Shown piece after piece: positions 61,621-61,852 of a stretch of DNA of 61,852 nucleotides. The notes under the pieces were generated by a model. That model saw only the letters and a list, made by a program, of their open reading frames with translations. It was not told the origin of the DNA and made no database searches. The stretch is from Akkermansia muciniphila (GTDB lineage: Bacteria; Verrucomicrobiota; Verrucomicrobiia; Verrucomicrobiales; Akkermansiaceae), in assembly GCF_018709685.1 (NCBI RefSeq), contig NZ_JABDHQ010000014.1, forward strand, positions 1-61,852. The letters run 5' to 3'. Position 1 is the stretch's first letter; each line of letters starts with the position of its first letter. Made by a program: the position numbers and the translations under genes.

Positions 61621-61852
61621 GCGCCGGAACCATGAACCGGAAGGCGCCTTCAAACAAGACGCGGAAGGAAACGAAACCGTCACGGAACGCCCTTCTCCTG
61701 CGCCAGGGCCGGAACCGGAGAAACGGCCGTATCTCCATTGCCTTTACATGAATCCCTGCTTTCAACACTGTGCGCCTCTGCAAAAACCTGATGATTCATT
61801 GAATATCAGCCTTTCCAAAATCATCTTCATCCACCCGCGCATTATAAATCCG
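61621..61852. other. right-end region, no gene seen
   Basis: 232 nt upstream of the fusion gene, AT-rich near the end. Contains its probable promoter, but no clean -35/-10 pair; no coding region is supported. Confidence 0.5.

Overview
The window reads as chromosomal DNA of a mucus-associated verrucomicrobium, most likely Akkermansia (A. muciniphila or a close relative). This is an inference from the gene set: a secreted metzincin with a carbohydrate-binding tail, a GH97 enzyme, LptD and other outer-membrane proteins, high GC, and many starts without a clear Shine-Dalgarno. No 16S or other decisive marker is present. No CRISPR array, insertion sequence, prophage or rRNA was seen.

Layout, left to right. 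(1) 0.2-3.7 kb: a GT2 glycosyltransferase, then a polar amino acid ABC importer whose binding protein and permease are fused. (2) 3.7-9.2 kb: six leftward genes for secreted proteins of unknown function. They form three consecutive two-gene cassettes (B then A) that are clearly paralogous. (3) 9.3-15.1 kb: a small P-loop kinase, an isochorismatase-family hydrolase, a TPR protein, two pseudouridine synthases, a nitroreductase, and a 0.7 kb gene-free stretch holding a diverged tandem repeat. (4) 15.1-22.8 kb: LptD, a secreted metzincin with an NPCBM-like tail, a six-hairpin glycosidase-like protein, and malate dehydrogenase. (5) 22.9-31.6 kb: UDP-glucose dehydrogenase, a beta-barrel protein, tRNA-Pro and tRNA-Phe, membrane proteins, ribosomal protein L31, TilS, a phosphotransacylase, a PHP phosphatase and a secreted coiled-coil protein. 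(6) 31.7-42.9 kb: a Kelch protein, a Kelch-MFS fusion, a secreted zinc-peptidase-like protein, Mfd, GH97 and a TraB/GumN protein. (7) 43.0-46.9 kb: PGK, GAPDH, RuvA and a helix-turn-helix protein. (8) 47.4-52.3 kb: an exopolysaccharide export cluster (Wza-like, Wzc-like BY-kinase, beta-barrel, Ala-rich secreted protein). (9) 52.3-61.6 kb: two tRNA-Gly genes, a PiT transporter fused to a PhoU-like domain, GroEL, GroES, DnaK, and a GT4-metallophosphoesterase fusion.

The genes mix housekeeping functions (glycolysis, chaperones, repair, RNA modification) with cell-surface functions (LPS assembly, polysaccharide export, mucin-directed enzymes). The points most worth following up are four. The A/B cassettes are triplicated. 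PGK and GAPDH both end in the same Cys-rich tail CGC[CS]C[QG]K, with a related CGC insert in the GroEL tail. There are several domain fusions. Unexplained palindromic sites lie upstream of the HTH gene and of dnaK and between gap and pgk.
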